Source of the DNA: an uncultured Pseudomonadota bacterium
GTDB taxonomy: Bacteria > Pseudomonadota > Gammaproteobacteria > Burkholderiales > Thiobacillaceae
Direction: 5' to 3'
Assembly: GCA_903883985.1 (NCBI GenBank)
Contig: CAISDD010000412.1
Coordinates: forward strand, 1 to 11,536
DNA: 11,536 nucleotides
Program-made: the position numbers and the translations under genes
The notes under the pieces: generated by a model
What the model was told of the DNA's origin: nothing
The model's database searches: none
What the model saw: only the letters and a program-made list of their open reading frames with translations
In this document: positions 1-7,357 of the stretch, piece after piece
Numbering within the stretch: position 1 is the stretch's first letter
How the letters are laid out: every line of letters begins with the position of its first letter

Positions 1-1723
1 CGACCAGTATTCCAAGCAAAAGCTCTCCGGCGACCTGGAAGCGCTGCGCGCCTTCTACCAGAACCGGGGCTACCTCGAGTTCAATGTCGACTCCACCCAG
101 GTCTCGATCACCCCGGACAAGAAGGACATCTACATCACCGTCAACATCAGCGAAGGCGAGAAATATACCGTCTCCGATTTCAAGCTCGCCGGCGAACTGC
201 CCGTCCCCGAGGACGAATTGAAAAAACTGATCACGATCAAGCCGGGCGATGCCTTCTCGCGTGAAAAACTCAACGCAATTACCAAACTGATCGGCGACCG
301 CCTCGGCAACGAAGGCTATGCCTTCGCCAACATCAACGCGGCGCCCGAGATCGACAAGGAGAAGAACACCGTCGCCTTCACCTTCCTGATCGACCCGGGT
401 CGCAAGGTCTATGTGCGCCGCATCAACGTCACCGGCAATACCCGTACCAAGGATGAGGTGGTGCGCCGCGAGATGCGACAGATGGAGGGTGCCTGGTATT
501 CCGCCGAGAAGATCAACCGCTCACGCGAGCGGATCGATCGCCTCGGGTACTTCAAGGACGTCAATCTGGAGACTCCATCGGTTCCCGGCACCACGGATCA
601 GGTGGACGTCAACGTGAGCGTCGCCGAAAAACCCACCGGTAGCGTCATGGTGGGGGCCGGCTTCTCCAGTTCAGAAGGACTGATCCTCTCGGGTTCCATC
701 TCGCAGAACAACCTCTTCGGCAGCGGTGACTCGGTTTCCGCGCAGATCAACAGCGGCAAAGTCAACAAGGTCTATTCCCTGTCATTTACCGACCCCTACT
801 TTACCCAGGACGGCATCAGCCTGGGCTACGACATCTACAAGCGCGACGTGAATACCTCCAGTCTGACCACGGTGGCGGACTACACCACTTCGACCAACGG
901 CTTTGGTGTGCGCATGGGCATCCCGATGACGGAGAAAGACACGGTCAATTTCGGCGCCGCCGTGGAGGAAGTGCGCATGAATCTGTCCACCAGTGCGCCC
1001 CAAATCTATTTCGATTACGGACACCAATTCGATCCCGGCTGCCCCTACCAGACCAACCCCACCGGAGCGAGTTGCAACTTCACCACCAACACGCTGCGCC
1101 TCGATGCTGGCTGGGCGCGCGATACTCGCGACAGCGTGCTCTACCCCACCAAGGGCAGCCTGCAACGAGTATCCGGGGAACTGGGCACCCCCGTAGGCAA
1201 CATGCAGTACTACAAGCTCAATTACCAGTACCAGTGGCTCGCCCCGCTAAACAACAGCATCAGCCTGCTGCTAAACGGCCAGTTGGGCTTGGGCGGCGGG
1301 TATAGCAGCGGCAGCCTGCCGCTGTTTCGCAACTTCTACGCGGGCGGTATAGGCTCGGTGCGCGGTTTCGAAACCGGTAGCTTGGGACCCAAGGCGCAGA
1401 ACTCGGCGCTGACCCCATTCTCCGTTGGCGGCGACCGCAGCCTCGTGGGTAATGCCGAGATGTTGTTTCCCTTCCCCGGCACCGGCAACGACAAATCCGT
1501 GCGCTTGTCCACCTTCGTCGATGCCGGCATGGTGTCCGGCCCCAATGACTATCTGGGTCGTTACGGGAGCTTGACGCTAGCCGATCTGCGCTACTCTTTC
1601 GGTACTGCGGTCACCTGGTATTCGCCGATGGGGCCCATCAAGATCTCGCTAGCCAAGGCGATCAATGCATCCGCCGACGACAAGACGCAGATGTTTCAGT
1701 TCCAGCTTGGCAACGTATTCTGA
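1..1723 (+). CDS. bamA: BamA, outer-membrane protein assembly factor (5'-truncated)
   Basis: Central Omp85 barrel of the BAM complex, which folds and inserts beta-barrel proteins into the outer membrane. The gene enters from the left edge; the first full codon is at position 2, and 573 residues are visible. About 200 N-terminal residues (signal peptide, POTRA1-2 and part of POTRA3) lie outside. The fragment starts in late POTRA3 with a stretch close to E. coli BamA (KQKLSGDLEALR, then DSTQVSITPDKK). POTRA4 runs from about fragment residue 54, POTRA5 from about 134 (including RREMRQMEGAW), and the barrel from about 214. The loop-6 VRGF motif is at 453-456. The protein ends in LGNVF, a C-terminal Phe beta-signal. 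An in-frame TTG at 218 is internal and not the start. One extracellular loop carries two cysteines (codons at 1040 and 1073). The identification is very secure. Confidence 0.97.
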   Translation, partial: DQYSKQKLSGDLEALRAFYQNRGYLEFNVDSTQVSITPDKKDIYITVNISEGEKYTVSDFKLAGELPVPEDELKKLITIKPGDAFSREKLNAITKLIGDRLGNEGYAFANINAAPEIDKEKNTVAFTFLIDPGRKVYVRRINVTGNTRTKDEVVRREMRQMEGAWYSAEKINRSRERIDRLGYFKDVNLETPSVPGTTDQVDVNVSVAEKPTGSVMVGAGFSSSEGLILSGSISQNNLFGSGDSVSAQINSGKVNKVYSLSFTDPYFTQDGISLGYDIYKRDVNTSSLTTVADYTTSTNGFGVRMGIPMTEKDTVNFGAAVEEVRMNLSTSAPQIYFDYGHQFDPGCPYQTNPTGASCNFTTNTLRLDAGWARDTRDSVLYPTKGSLQRVSGELGTPVGNMQYYKLNYQYQWLAPLNNSISLLLNGQLGLGGGYSSGSLPLFRNFYAGGIGSVRGFETGSLGPKAQNSALTPFSVGGDRSLVGNAEMLFPFPGTGNDKSVRLSTFVDAGMVSGPNDYLGRYGSLTLADLRYSFGTAVTWYSPMGPIKISLAKAINASADDKTQMFQFQLGNVF

Positions 1724-1724
1724 T

Positions 1725-1731
1725 CGAGGAG
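1725..1731 (+). promoter_or_regulatory. Shine-Dalgarno for skp, supports TTG start
   Basis: CGAGGAG lies 7 nt before the TTG at 1739. No ATG or GTG in the same frame gives a full signal peptide, so this site decides the unusual TTG start. The site begins one base after the bamA stop codon. Confidence 0.7.
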
Positions 1732-1738
1732 CATCCAC

Positions 1739-2242
1739 TTGAAACGATTGAATTTCCTATATTTTCTGTTGTTCATCCTCGCGCTGCCGGCCGTCCAGCA
1801 GGCTGCGGCCGCCGACTACAAGATCGGTTTCGTCAATACGGAAAGAGTGTTCCGCGACTCCTTGCAAGCGGTCAAGGCACAGAAAAAGCTGGAAAAGGAA
1901 TTCCAGAGCCGCGACCAGGACATCCAGAAGATGACCCGCCAGGCGCGCGACCTACAGGCTTATCTGGAAAAAGAAGGCCTAACTCTGTCCGAGGCCGATC
2001 GCACCAAGAAGCAGCGTGATCTGGCCGACCTCAGTCGCGACTTGCAGCATGCACAGCGAGAATTCCGCGAGGATCTCAACCAGCGTCGCAACGAAGAATT
2101 CGCCAGTGTTCAGGAGCACGCGCGCAAGGCCATCATCGACATCGCGCAAAGGGAAAAATTCGATCTCATCATCGAGAACGTGGTCTACGCCAGCCCACGC
2201 GTGGATATCACGGATCGGGTTCTCAAGGCGCTCGATCGCTAA
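1739..2242 (+). CDS. skp: Skp/OmpH periplasmic chaperone
   Basis: Periplasmic holdase that carries unfolded outer-membrane proteins from the Sec translocon to the BAM complex. It has 167 residues, the usual family length. The N-terminus is a Sec signal peptide: Lys2/Arg3, a hydrophobic core around residues 6-18, and an AAA-AD cleavage region near residues 22-26. Mature protein begins with the family opening KIGFVNTERVF. Residues about 45-120 are charged heptad-like helix (KAQKKLEKEFQ onwards), matching the coiled-coil tentacles of the trimer, and the C-terminal FDLIIENVVYASPRVDIT closes the body domain. The start is TTG with a good ribosome binding site, 15 nt after the bamA stop. The bamA-skp-lpxD order is standard. 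No separate promoter is obvious, so cotranscription with bamA is likely. Confidence 0.95.
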   Translation: MKRLNFLYFLLFILALPAVQQAAAADYKIGFVNTERVFRDSLQAVKAQKKLEKEFQSRDQDIQKMTRQARDLQAYLEKEGLTLSEADRTKKQRDLADLSRDLQHAQREFREDLNQRRNEEFASVQEHARKAIIDIAQREKFDLIIENVVYASPRVDITDRVLKALDR

Positions 2243-2245
2243 GCC

Positions 2246-3322
2246 ATGCCCAGTCTGACCCTGGCCGACCTGCAAGCGCACCTGGGCGGCACGATACGGG
2301 GCGATGGCAACGTCCTGCTCAATGGCGCGGCCTCGCTGGAAAAAGCGGGCCCGGGACAACTGGGGTTTCTCCTCGGTCGAAAATTCCTGGAGCAGGCGCG
2401 CGCTTCCGCTGCCGCTGCCCTCCTCGTCCCGGAAGTGCTCGCCATGTCTCTCACCGAGCCACTGCCGCAGGCCTGCCTCGTCGTCGCCAACCCCCATGCC
2501 TGCTTCGCCCGCGCGCTCGCCTTGCTGCATCCGGAGCCCATGCCAGCGCCCGGCATCCATCCCAGTGCCAGCGTTGCGGCCGATTGCTCAATCGACGCGA
2601 CGGCGCGGATCGGCCCAGGCTGCGTAATCGAAGCCGGTGCCCGCATAGGCGCGCACTGCGTGTTGGGGCCCCATTGCGTGATCGGTGCCGGAGCCAGCCT
2701 GGGCTACGCGTGTCATCTGCACGCACGGGTGACGGTGCAACACGGCTGCGTCGTGGGCGACCGCGCCATCCTGCACCCGGGCAGCGTAATCGGCTCGGAT
2801 GGCTTCGGCCTCGCCTGGGATGCCGACCCTGGCGGTGGCCACTGGCTCAAGGTGCCCCAGGTCGGCCGTGTCGTCGTCGGCGATGATGTCGAAATCGGCG
2901 CCAATACCACGATCGACCGAGGCGCGCTCGACGACACCGTGATCGAGGACGGGGTGAAGCTGGATAACCTGATCCAGGTTGCCCACAACTGCCACATCGG
3001 CCGCCACACGGCCATCGCCGGCTGTGTCGGCATCGCCGGCAGCACCCGGATCGGCACCTATTGCCAAATCGGTGGGGCCGCCATGATCATCGGTCACCTG
3101 GAAATCGCCGACCACGTCACGATTTCCTCGGGCACCTTCGTTGCCAAGGATATCCGCGAAGCCGGCACCTACACTTCGGTACAGCCCCTCATGCGCCACG
3201 CCGACTGGCTACGCAATGCCGCGCACCTGCGCCATCTAGACGCACTGGCGAAACGCGTCAAGACACTGGAAAAACAGATCGCGGACCAACCCGCTCCCAC
3301 AACACCAATGGAACGACCATGA
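2246..3322 (+). CDS. lpxD: LpxD, UDP-3-O-(3-hydroxyacyl)glucosamine N-acyltransferase
   Basis: Third enzyme of lipid A synthesis: it transfers a 3-hydroxyacyl chain from ACP to the 2-amino group of UDP-3-O-acyl-glucosamine in the cytoplasm. It has 358 residues, slightly longer than E. coli LpxD. The N-terminal uridine-binding domain covers about residues 1-100. A left-handed beta-helix of hexapeptide repeats (many [IV]G and GA turns) follows from about 103 to 315. The putative catalytic His247 lies in AHNCHIG and aligns with E. coli His239; a second conserved GH is in MIIGHLEI. The C-terminal helix (LAKRVKTLEKQIA) should help the trimer bind ACP. The ATG is only 3 nt after the skp stop with no clear Shine-Dalgarno, so translation is probably coupled. 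The stop overlaps the fabZ start (ATGA at 3319-3322). Confidence 0.96.
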   Translation: MPSLTLADLQAHLGGTIRGDGNVLLNGAASLEKAGPGQLGFLLGRKFLEQARASAAAALLVPEVLAMSLTEPLPQACLVVANPHACFARALALLHPEPMPAPGIHPSASVAADCSIDATARIGPGCVIEAGARIGAHCVLGPHCVIGAGASLGYACHLHARVTVQHGCVVGDRAILHPGSVIGSDGFGLAWDADPGGGHWLKVPQVGRVVVGDDVEIGANTTIDRGALDDTVIEDGVKLDNLIQVAHNCHIGRHTAIAGCVGIAGSTRIGTYCQIGGAAMIIGHLEIADHVTISSGTFVAKDIREAGTYTSVQPLMRHADWLRNAAHLRHLDALAKRVKTLEKQIADQPAPTTPMERP

Positions 3323-3768
3323 GCACCGGAATGGACATCACCCAGATCATGAAGCACCTGCCGCACCGTTACCCTTTCCTGCTGGTGGATCGGGTGCTGG
3401 AGCTCGTGCCCAACGAGTACATCGTAGCACTCAAGAACATCACCATGAACGAGCCGCAGTTTCCCGGCCATTTCCCCAACCATCCAGTGATGCCCGGTGT
3501 GCTCATGATCGAAGCCCTGGCCCAGACGGCCGGATTGTTGGCCTTCAAGAGCGCGGATATGCCAGTCGATGAGCATACCGTGATCTATTTCGTCGGCATC
3601 GACGGCGCCCGCTTCAAGCGACCCGTTGTACCAGGCGACCAGTTGCGCATGGAGGCCAGAATCCTGCGCGTCTCCCGCGGTATCTGGAAGTTCTCCGCCA
3701 AGGCCACAGTAGACGGTCAGACCGCCGTCGAGGCCGAACTGATGTGCACCCTGAAGCAACTGGGATGA
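3319..3768 (+). CDS. fabZ: FabZ, 3-hydroxyacyl-ACP dehydratase
   Basis: Hot-dog fold dehydratase that removes water from 3-hydroxyacyl-ACP in type II fatty-acid elongation. It thereby competes with LpxA and LpxD for the same substrate, which explains its place between their genes. It has 149 residues. The family signature LPHRYPFLLVDRV is at 14-26. The catalytic His51 lies in FPGHFPNHP and Glu65 in VLMIEALAQ, with the usual 14-residue spacing. FVGIDGARFKRPVVPGD is the conserved central strand region. The chosen ATG overlaps the lpxD stop by 4 nt and has GGAAC 5 nt upstream; an in-frame ATG at 3331 would shorten the protein by four residues and cannot be excluded. The frame is open far upstream, but that part is antisense-like filler within lpxD. 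Confidence 0.96.
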   Translation: MSTGMDITQIMKHLPHRYPFLLVDRVLELVPNEYIVALKNITMNEPQFPGHFPNHPVMPGVLMIEALAQTAGLLAFKSADMPVDEHTVIYFVGIDGARFKRPVVPGDQLRMEARILRVSRGIWKFSAKATVDGQTAVEAELMCTLKQLG

Positions 3769-3775
3769 CGGGAAG

Positions 3776-4546
3776 ATGATCCATCCCACCGCCATCGTCC
3801 ATCCCGGCGCCCGGCTTGCGGCGGACGTCGAGGTCGGCCCGTATTCCCTCATCGGCGAGCACGTCGAACTCGGCGCCGGCTGTCGCATCGGCCCCCATGT
3901 AGTAGTCACCGGCCACACCCGGATCGGTGAAGGCTGCCGCATCTTCCAGTTCTGCTCCATTGGGGAAGAGCCGCAGGACAAGAAATATGCTGGCGAACCC
4001 ACTCGCCTGGAAATCGGCGACTACAACGTCATTCGCGAGTACTGCTCGATCAATACCGGCACCGCCCAGGATGAAGGCGTCACCCGCCTGGGCTGCCACA
4101 ACTGGATCATGGCCTATGTCCACATCGCCCACGATTGCCAGGTGGGCAGCCACACCATCTTCGCCAACAACGCCACGTTAGCCGGCCATGTGCATATCGG
4201 CGACTACGCCATCCTCGGCGGTTTCACCGGGATACACCAATTCTGCCGCATCGGCGCCCATGTCATCACCGGTATTGCCTCCGTGGTGCGCCAGGATGTT
4301 CCGCCCTTCCTCACTGTCGCCGGCAACCCCCTGGCGCCGTTCGGCATCAATTCCGAAGGCCTGAAACGCCGCGGCTATTCCGCCGAAGCCCTCACCGCCC
4401 TCAAGCGCGCCTACAAGGCTCTATACAAATCCGGGCTCTCGCTCGCCGACGCCCAAACAGCCATCGCGAGCGAAGCCGCGCTGCATCCGGAACTCCTGCC
4501 CTTGGCGGAGTTCCTGGCCAGCGCCGGTCGCGGCATCGTGCGCTAA
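3776..4546 (+). CDS. lpxA: LpxA, UDP-GlcNAc acyltransferase
   Basis: First enzyme of lipid A synthesis: it moves a 3-hydroxyacyl chain from ACP to the 3-OH of UDP-GlcNAc. It has 256 residues (E. coli 262). The left-handed beta-helix of hexapeptide repeats spans about residues 1-185, followed by a helical C-terminal domain with GINSEGLKRRGYS. Putative catalytic His119 (HIAHDC) aligns with E. coli His125, and QDKKYAGEPTRLEIG matches the substrate loop. The acyl-chain ruler position equivalent to E. coli Gly173 is Ile167 (HVITGIASV), suggesting a chain shorter than C14. The ATG is 7 nt after the fabZ stop; the GGGAAG directly abutting it is too close to be an ideal ribosome site, so coupling to fabZ translation is likely. 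Confidence 0.96.
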   Translation: MIHPTAIVHPGARLAADVEVGPYSLIGEHVELGAGCRIGPHVVVTGHTRIGEGCRIFQFCSIGEEPQDKKYAGEPTRLEIGDYNVIREYCSINTGTAQDEGVTRLGCHNWIMAYVHIAHDCQVGSHTIFANNATLAGHVHIGDYAILGGFTGIHQFCRIGAHVITGIASVVRQDVPPFLTVAGNPLAPFGINSEGLKRRGYSAEALTALKRAYKALYKSGLSLADAQTAIASEAALHPELLPLAEFLASAGRGIVR

Positions 4547-4563
4547 GAGAGCGCACGATTGCC

Positions 4564-5727
4564 ATGGATCCACTCACGACTCGCGACCCGCATCCCACCC
4601 CCATCGCCATCGTCGCCGGGGAAGCTTCCGGCGACCTGCTGGGCAGCCTGCTCATCGGTGCCTTGCAAAGTGCGGGCATCGACGCCGATTTCTATGGGAT
4701 CGCCGGACCGAAGATGCAATCTTTGGGCGCTCGCTCGCTGTTTCCCATGGAAGCCCTTTCGGTGCGCGGCTACGTGGAAGCCCTGGGTAGCCTGAAGAAG
4801 CTGCTCGGCATACGCGCTCGCCTGAGAAAACAGTTGCTGGCAAAACCGCCGCGCTTGTTCATCGGGGTGGATGCGCCCGATTTCAATCTGGCGTTGGAAG
4901 GCCGACTCAGACGCCGCGGCATCGCCACCTTGCATTTCATCAGCCCGTCGATCTGGGCCTGGCGCCCCCGGCGCATCCGCAAGATTGCGCGCGCGGCTTC
5001 CCACGTCCTGCTGATCTTTCCCTTCGAGGAAGCCATCTACCGGCAGGCCGGGATTCCCGCCACCTATGTTGGCCACCCGCTCGCGCATGCATTGCCCGAA
5101 CCCGATAGAAGGGCTGCGCGCGTGCGCCTCGGCCTGGATCCGGAAGGCGAATATGTCGCGCTGTTGCCTGGCAGCCGGCCCAGCGAATTGCAGGCGCTGG
5201 GCCGGCTCTATGTCGAGGCGGCGAAACGCATCGTCCAGGCGCACCCGCAGGCCCATTTCATCATCCCTTTGGTCACGCGGGAAACCCGTGCGGCCTTCGA
5301 GCGCATCCTGTTCGAGGCCGACGCGCAGTATCTGCCCTTGCGCGTTCTTTTCGGCCACGCCCATGACGCCATGCAGGCGGCCGATGCCGCACTGATCGCT
5401 TCCGGCACTGCGACCCTGGAAGCCCTCCTGCTGGATTGTCCGCATGTCATCAGCTACCGAGTGCCCTGGCTGACCTGGCAAATCATGAAACGCCAGGCCC
5501 TGCTGCCCTGGATCGGCCTGCCCAACATCCTGGCCGACCGTACCGTGGTCCCGGAACTTCTGCAGGATCACGCCACGCCCGAAGCCTTGTCCCAGGCCAT
5601 TACGGAACTGCTGCAAGACCCATCGGCTCGCGATGCACAGATCGAGGAGTTCCGCATCCAGCGCGCCCTCCTCAAGCGCGATACGCCCCGTCTCATCGCT
5701 GCGGCCATCCGGCCGTTCCTGACATGA
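4564..5727 (+). CDS. lpxB: LpxB, lipid-A-disaccharide synthase
   Basis: GT19-family glycosyltransferase that joins UDP-2,3-diacylglucosamine and 2,3-diacylglucosamine-1-phosphate (lipid X) into the beta-1,6 disaccharide at the inner membrane face. It has 387 residues (E. coli 382). Visible motifs in order: VAGEASGD near the N-terminus, GVDAPDFN with Asp103 aligned to E. coli Asp98, ISPSIWAWRPRRI, VGHPLAHALP, LLPGSRPSEL at the start of the C-terminal Rossmann half, and LIASGTATLEALL, the nucleotide-sugar region. The frame is open well upstream into lpxA, but homology starts at the ATG 17 nt after the lpxA stop, with AAGAGAG about 12 nt upstream. The stop overlaps the rnhB start (ATGA at 5724-5727). 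LpxH, which acts before LpxB, is not in the window. Confidence 0.96.
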   Translation: MDPLTTRDPHPTPIAIVAGEASGDLLGSLLIGALQSAGIDADFYGIAGPKMQSLGARSLFPMEALSVRGYVEALGSLKKLLGIRARLRKQLLAKPPRLFIGVDAPDFNLALEGRLRRRGIATLHFISPSIWAWRPRRIRKIARAASHVLLIFPFEEAIYRQAGIPATYVGHPLAHALPEPDRRAARVRLGLDPEGEYVALLPGSRPSELQALGRLYVEAAKRIVQAHPQAHFIIPLVTRETRAAFERILFEADAQYLPLRVLFGHAHDAMQAADAALIASGTATLEALLLDCPHVISYRVPWLTWQIMKRQALLPWIGLPNILADRTVVPELLQDHATPEALSQAITELLQDPSARDAQIEEFRIQRALLKRDTPRLIAAAIRPFLT

Positions 5728-6320
5728 ATGCCAAGGCTGCAATTCAGGTAATGATCTGCGGGGTCGATGAAGCTGGGCGCGGACCTCTGGCCGGCCCCGT
5801 CTATGCAGCCGCCGTCATCCTCGATCCTGGCCACCTCATCGTCGGGCTGAAGGATTCCAAAAAACTCAGCGCAGGCCGCCGCGAAACGCTGGCAGCGTCC
5901 ATCCGGGAAAACGCCCTGGCCTGGGCGATCGCCTCGGCCGATGTGGAAGAAATCGACCGCCTCAACATCCTGCAAGCCAGCTTGCTGGCCATGCGCCGTG
6001 CCGTGCTGGCGCTGAACCCAGCGGCCACAGCAGCCCTGATCGACGGGAATCGCTGCCCGGTATTGCCCGTCCCCGCGCGCGCCATCGTTCGGGGCGACGC
6101 ACTGGAACCCTGTATTTCCGCCGCTTCGATCCTGGCCAAGACGGAAAGGGATAAAATCATGCAGGCGTTGGCCGATATCTACCCGGGGTACGGTTTCGAA
6201 CGCCATGTCGGTTACCCCACCGCGGGCCATCTGGCTGCACTAAAGGCGTTAGGTCCTTGCGCGGCACATCGAAAATCGTTCGCTCCCGTTAGACGAATTC
6301 TGCAACCAATACTGATATAA
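5724..6320 (+). CDS. rnhB: Ribonuclease HII
   Basis: Cleaves the RNA strand of RNA-DNA hybrids and starts removal of single ribonucleotides misincorporated in DNA. It has 198 residues, equal to E. coli RnhB. The metal-binding carboxylates are visible: Asp15 and Glu16 in GVDEAGRGPLAGPV, Asp107 in LIDGNR, and Asp125 in VRGDALEPCISAASILAK; HVGYPTAGH near the C-terminus is also typical. The ATG overlaps the lpxB TGA by 4 nt and has no good Shine-Dalgarno, so expression probably depends on lpxB translation. An in-frame ATG at codon 10 is possible but less likely given the overlap. rnhB behind lpxB is a common proteobacterial arrangement and closes the envelope operon here. Confidence 0.96.
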   Translation: MNAKAAIQVMICGVDEAGRGPLAGPVYAAAVILDPGHLIVGLKDSKKLSAGRRETLAASIRENALAWAIASADVEEIDRLNILQASLLAMRRAVLALNPAATAALIDGNRCPVLPVPARAIVRGDALEPCISAASILAKTERDKIMQALADIYPGYGFERHVGYPTAGHLAALKALGPCAAHRKSFAPVRRILQPILI

Positions 6321-6327
6321 AAAGGAG
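6321..6327 (+). promoter_or_regulatory. Strong Shine-Dalgarno of motA
   Basis: AAAGGAG starts one base after the rnhB stop and sits 9 nt before the GTG at 6337. It is the best ribosome binding site in the window and supports the GTG start and efficient, rnhB-independent translation. Confidence 0.8.
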
Positions 6328-6336
6328 ACCCTGACC

Positions 6337-7197
6337 GTGTTCGTCATCATTGGTTATGTCGTGGCATTAGGCAGTATTTTCGGTGGCTACGCTGCCGCCG
6401 GAGGCCACCTCGCCGCGCTGTTACAACCGGTGGAATTGGTAATGATCGCAGGCGGGGCCATCGGCGCCTTTGTCGCCGCCAACTCCTTGCACGGAATCAA
6501 GCACACGCTGGGCGCGCTAGCCGGCTGCTTCAAGGGGTCCAAGGTTTCCAAGGCCTATTACATGGATGTGCTCGGCCTGTTGTTCGAACTGCTCGCCAAG
6601 GTGCGCAAGGAAGGCCTGATGTCGCTGGAAGGCGATGTCGAGGAGCCCGAGAAGAGTGCGATCTTCGGCAAGTATCCAATAATCATGGCCGACCATCACC
6701 TGGTCGAGTTCATCACCGATTACTTGCGCATGATGGTCGGCGGCAACCTCAATGCGATGGAAATCGAGACGCTGATGGACAACGAGATCGAAACCCATCA
6801 CCACGAGGAAATGCATCCTTCGCACGCCGTCGCCAAACTGGCCGACGCCACGCCCGCCTTCGGTATCGTCGCGGCGGTGATGGGGGTGGTGCACACCATG
6901 GAGTCTCTGAGCCTGCCTCCTGCCGAACTGGGGCTCTTGATCGGCCATGCTCTGGTCGGCACGTTCCTGGGTATTCTGATTTCCTACGGTTTCTTCGCTC
7001 CCCTGGTTTCGGTATTGGAAGCCAAGGCAGGGGAAGCCGGCAAGGTGTTTCAGGTAGTCAAGGTCGTTTTGCTCGCCTCGCTAAACGGTTTCGCACCGGT
7101 GACTTGTGTTGAATTCGGCCGAAAAGTGCTGTTCTCCACCGAACGCCCGAACTTCCGCGAGATGGAAGACGACATCAAGGCGAGGAAAGGCAAATGA
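6337..7197 (+). CDS. motA: MotA, flagellar stator proton-channel subunit
   Basis: Inner-membrane stator subunit that with MotB couples ion flow to flagellar rotation. It has 286 residues. Key residues fall at exactly the E. coli MotA numbers: Arg90 and Glu98 in the cytoplasmic rotor-contact loop (KVRKEGLMSLEGD), Pro173 in ATPAFGIVAAVMG and Pro222 in GFFAPLVSV. Four hydrophobic segments are seen at about 1-20, 33-50, 172-190 and 200-225. The C-terminus retains NGFAPVTCVEFGRKVL and ERPNF. The close match to E. coli MotA suggests proton rather than sodium drive. The start is GTG with a strong ribosome site 16 nt after rnhB, and no terminator is seen between them, so read-through from the envelope operon is possible. 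No flagellar sigma-28 promoter was recognised upstream. Confidence 0.96.
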   Translation: MFVIIGYVVALGSIFGGYAAAGGHLAALLQPVELVMIAGGAIGAFVAANSLHGIKHTLGALAGCFKGSKVSKAYYMDVLGLLFELLAKVRKEGLMSLEGDVEEPEKSAIFGKYPIIMADHHLVEFITDYLRMMVGGNLNAMEIETLMDNEIETHHHEEMHPSHAVAKLADATPAFGIVAAVMGVVHTMESLSLPPAELGLLIGHALVGTFLGILISYGFFAPLVSVLEAKAGEAGKVFQVVKVVLLASLNGFAPVTCVEFGRKVLFSTERPNFREMEDDIKARKGK

Positions 7198-7205
7198 GAG
7201 GGTTC

Positions 7206-7353
7206 GCTAGTGGCTAGTGGCCACTGCTCACTGGTCGCTGGTCACTGATCACCGGTCACTGCTCACCGGCCACCGGCCACTGGCTAGTGCTTTATATAGC
7301 GTGCCGAAGGCGCGGTAACTTGATCTACCCGCTATGGGCTACTTGCCACTAGC
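7206..7353. repeat. Inverted repeat GCTAGTGGC / GCCACTAGC flanking the spacer
   Basis: GCTAGTGGC occurs at 7206-7214 and again at 7213-7221. Its exact reverse complement GCCACTAGC is at 7345-7353, five bases before the motB ribosome site. A near copy (GCTAGTGC) lies at 7283-7290. The transcript could fold with alternative left arms; nine base pairs over a long loop make this only a possibility. Confidence 0.5.
7207..7290 (+). repeat. Tandem heptamer array, 12 units of 7 bp
   Basis: Twelve consecutive 7-nt units without a phase break. In order: CTAGTGG, CTAGTGG, CCACTGC, TCACTGG, TCGCTGG, TCACTGA, TCACCGG, TCACTGC, TCACCGG, CCACCGG, CCACTGG, CTAGTGC. The consensus of the inner nine is [TC]CAC[TC]GG; the outer units are of a different type (CTAGTG[GC]), so the array is bounded symmetrically. 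AGTGGCCACT at 7216-7225 is a perfect 10-bp palindrome at one unit boundary. The function is unknown; it resembles the short tandem heptanucleotide repeats described in cyanobacteria in form only. Confidence 0.85.
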
Positions 7354-7357
7354 AACC

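Noticed and set aside
218..220. TTG at 218 as start of a shorter bamA-like gene
   Set aside because: The same frame is open to the left edge and encodes clear POTRA3-4 sequence upstream, so this codon is an internal Leu.
4543..5742. Long open reading frame on the minus strand opposite lpxB
   Set aside because: It is a codon-bias shadow of a GC-rich gene: lpxB on the plus strand has all family motifs, while the antisense product is low-complexity and resembles no family.
6241..6336. Flagellar sigma-28 or sigma-70 promoter for motA within the end of rnhB
   Set aside because: TAAAGGCG at 6241 has no GCCGATAA-like partner at the right distance, and TTAGAC/TGATAT at 6289/6313 matches the -35 consensus poorly and would start transcription inside the ribosome site.
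7207..7290. CRISPR-like or iteron-type replication origin reading of the heptamer array
   Set aside because: Units are 7 bp with no spacers and no cas, rep or parA genes nearby, so neither a CRISPR array nor a plasmid origin is supported.
7293..7298. TATATA as a -10 promoter element for motB
   Set aside because: No -35-like hexamer lies 16-18 nt upstream; that stretch is GC-rich repeat sequence.
7301..7310. GCCGAA near 7303 as a sigma-28 -10 core for motB
   Set aside because: Only part of the -10 consensus is present and no TAAAG-like -35 is found about 11 nt upstream.
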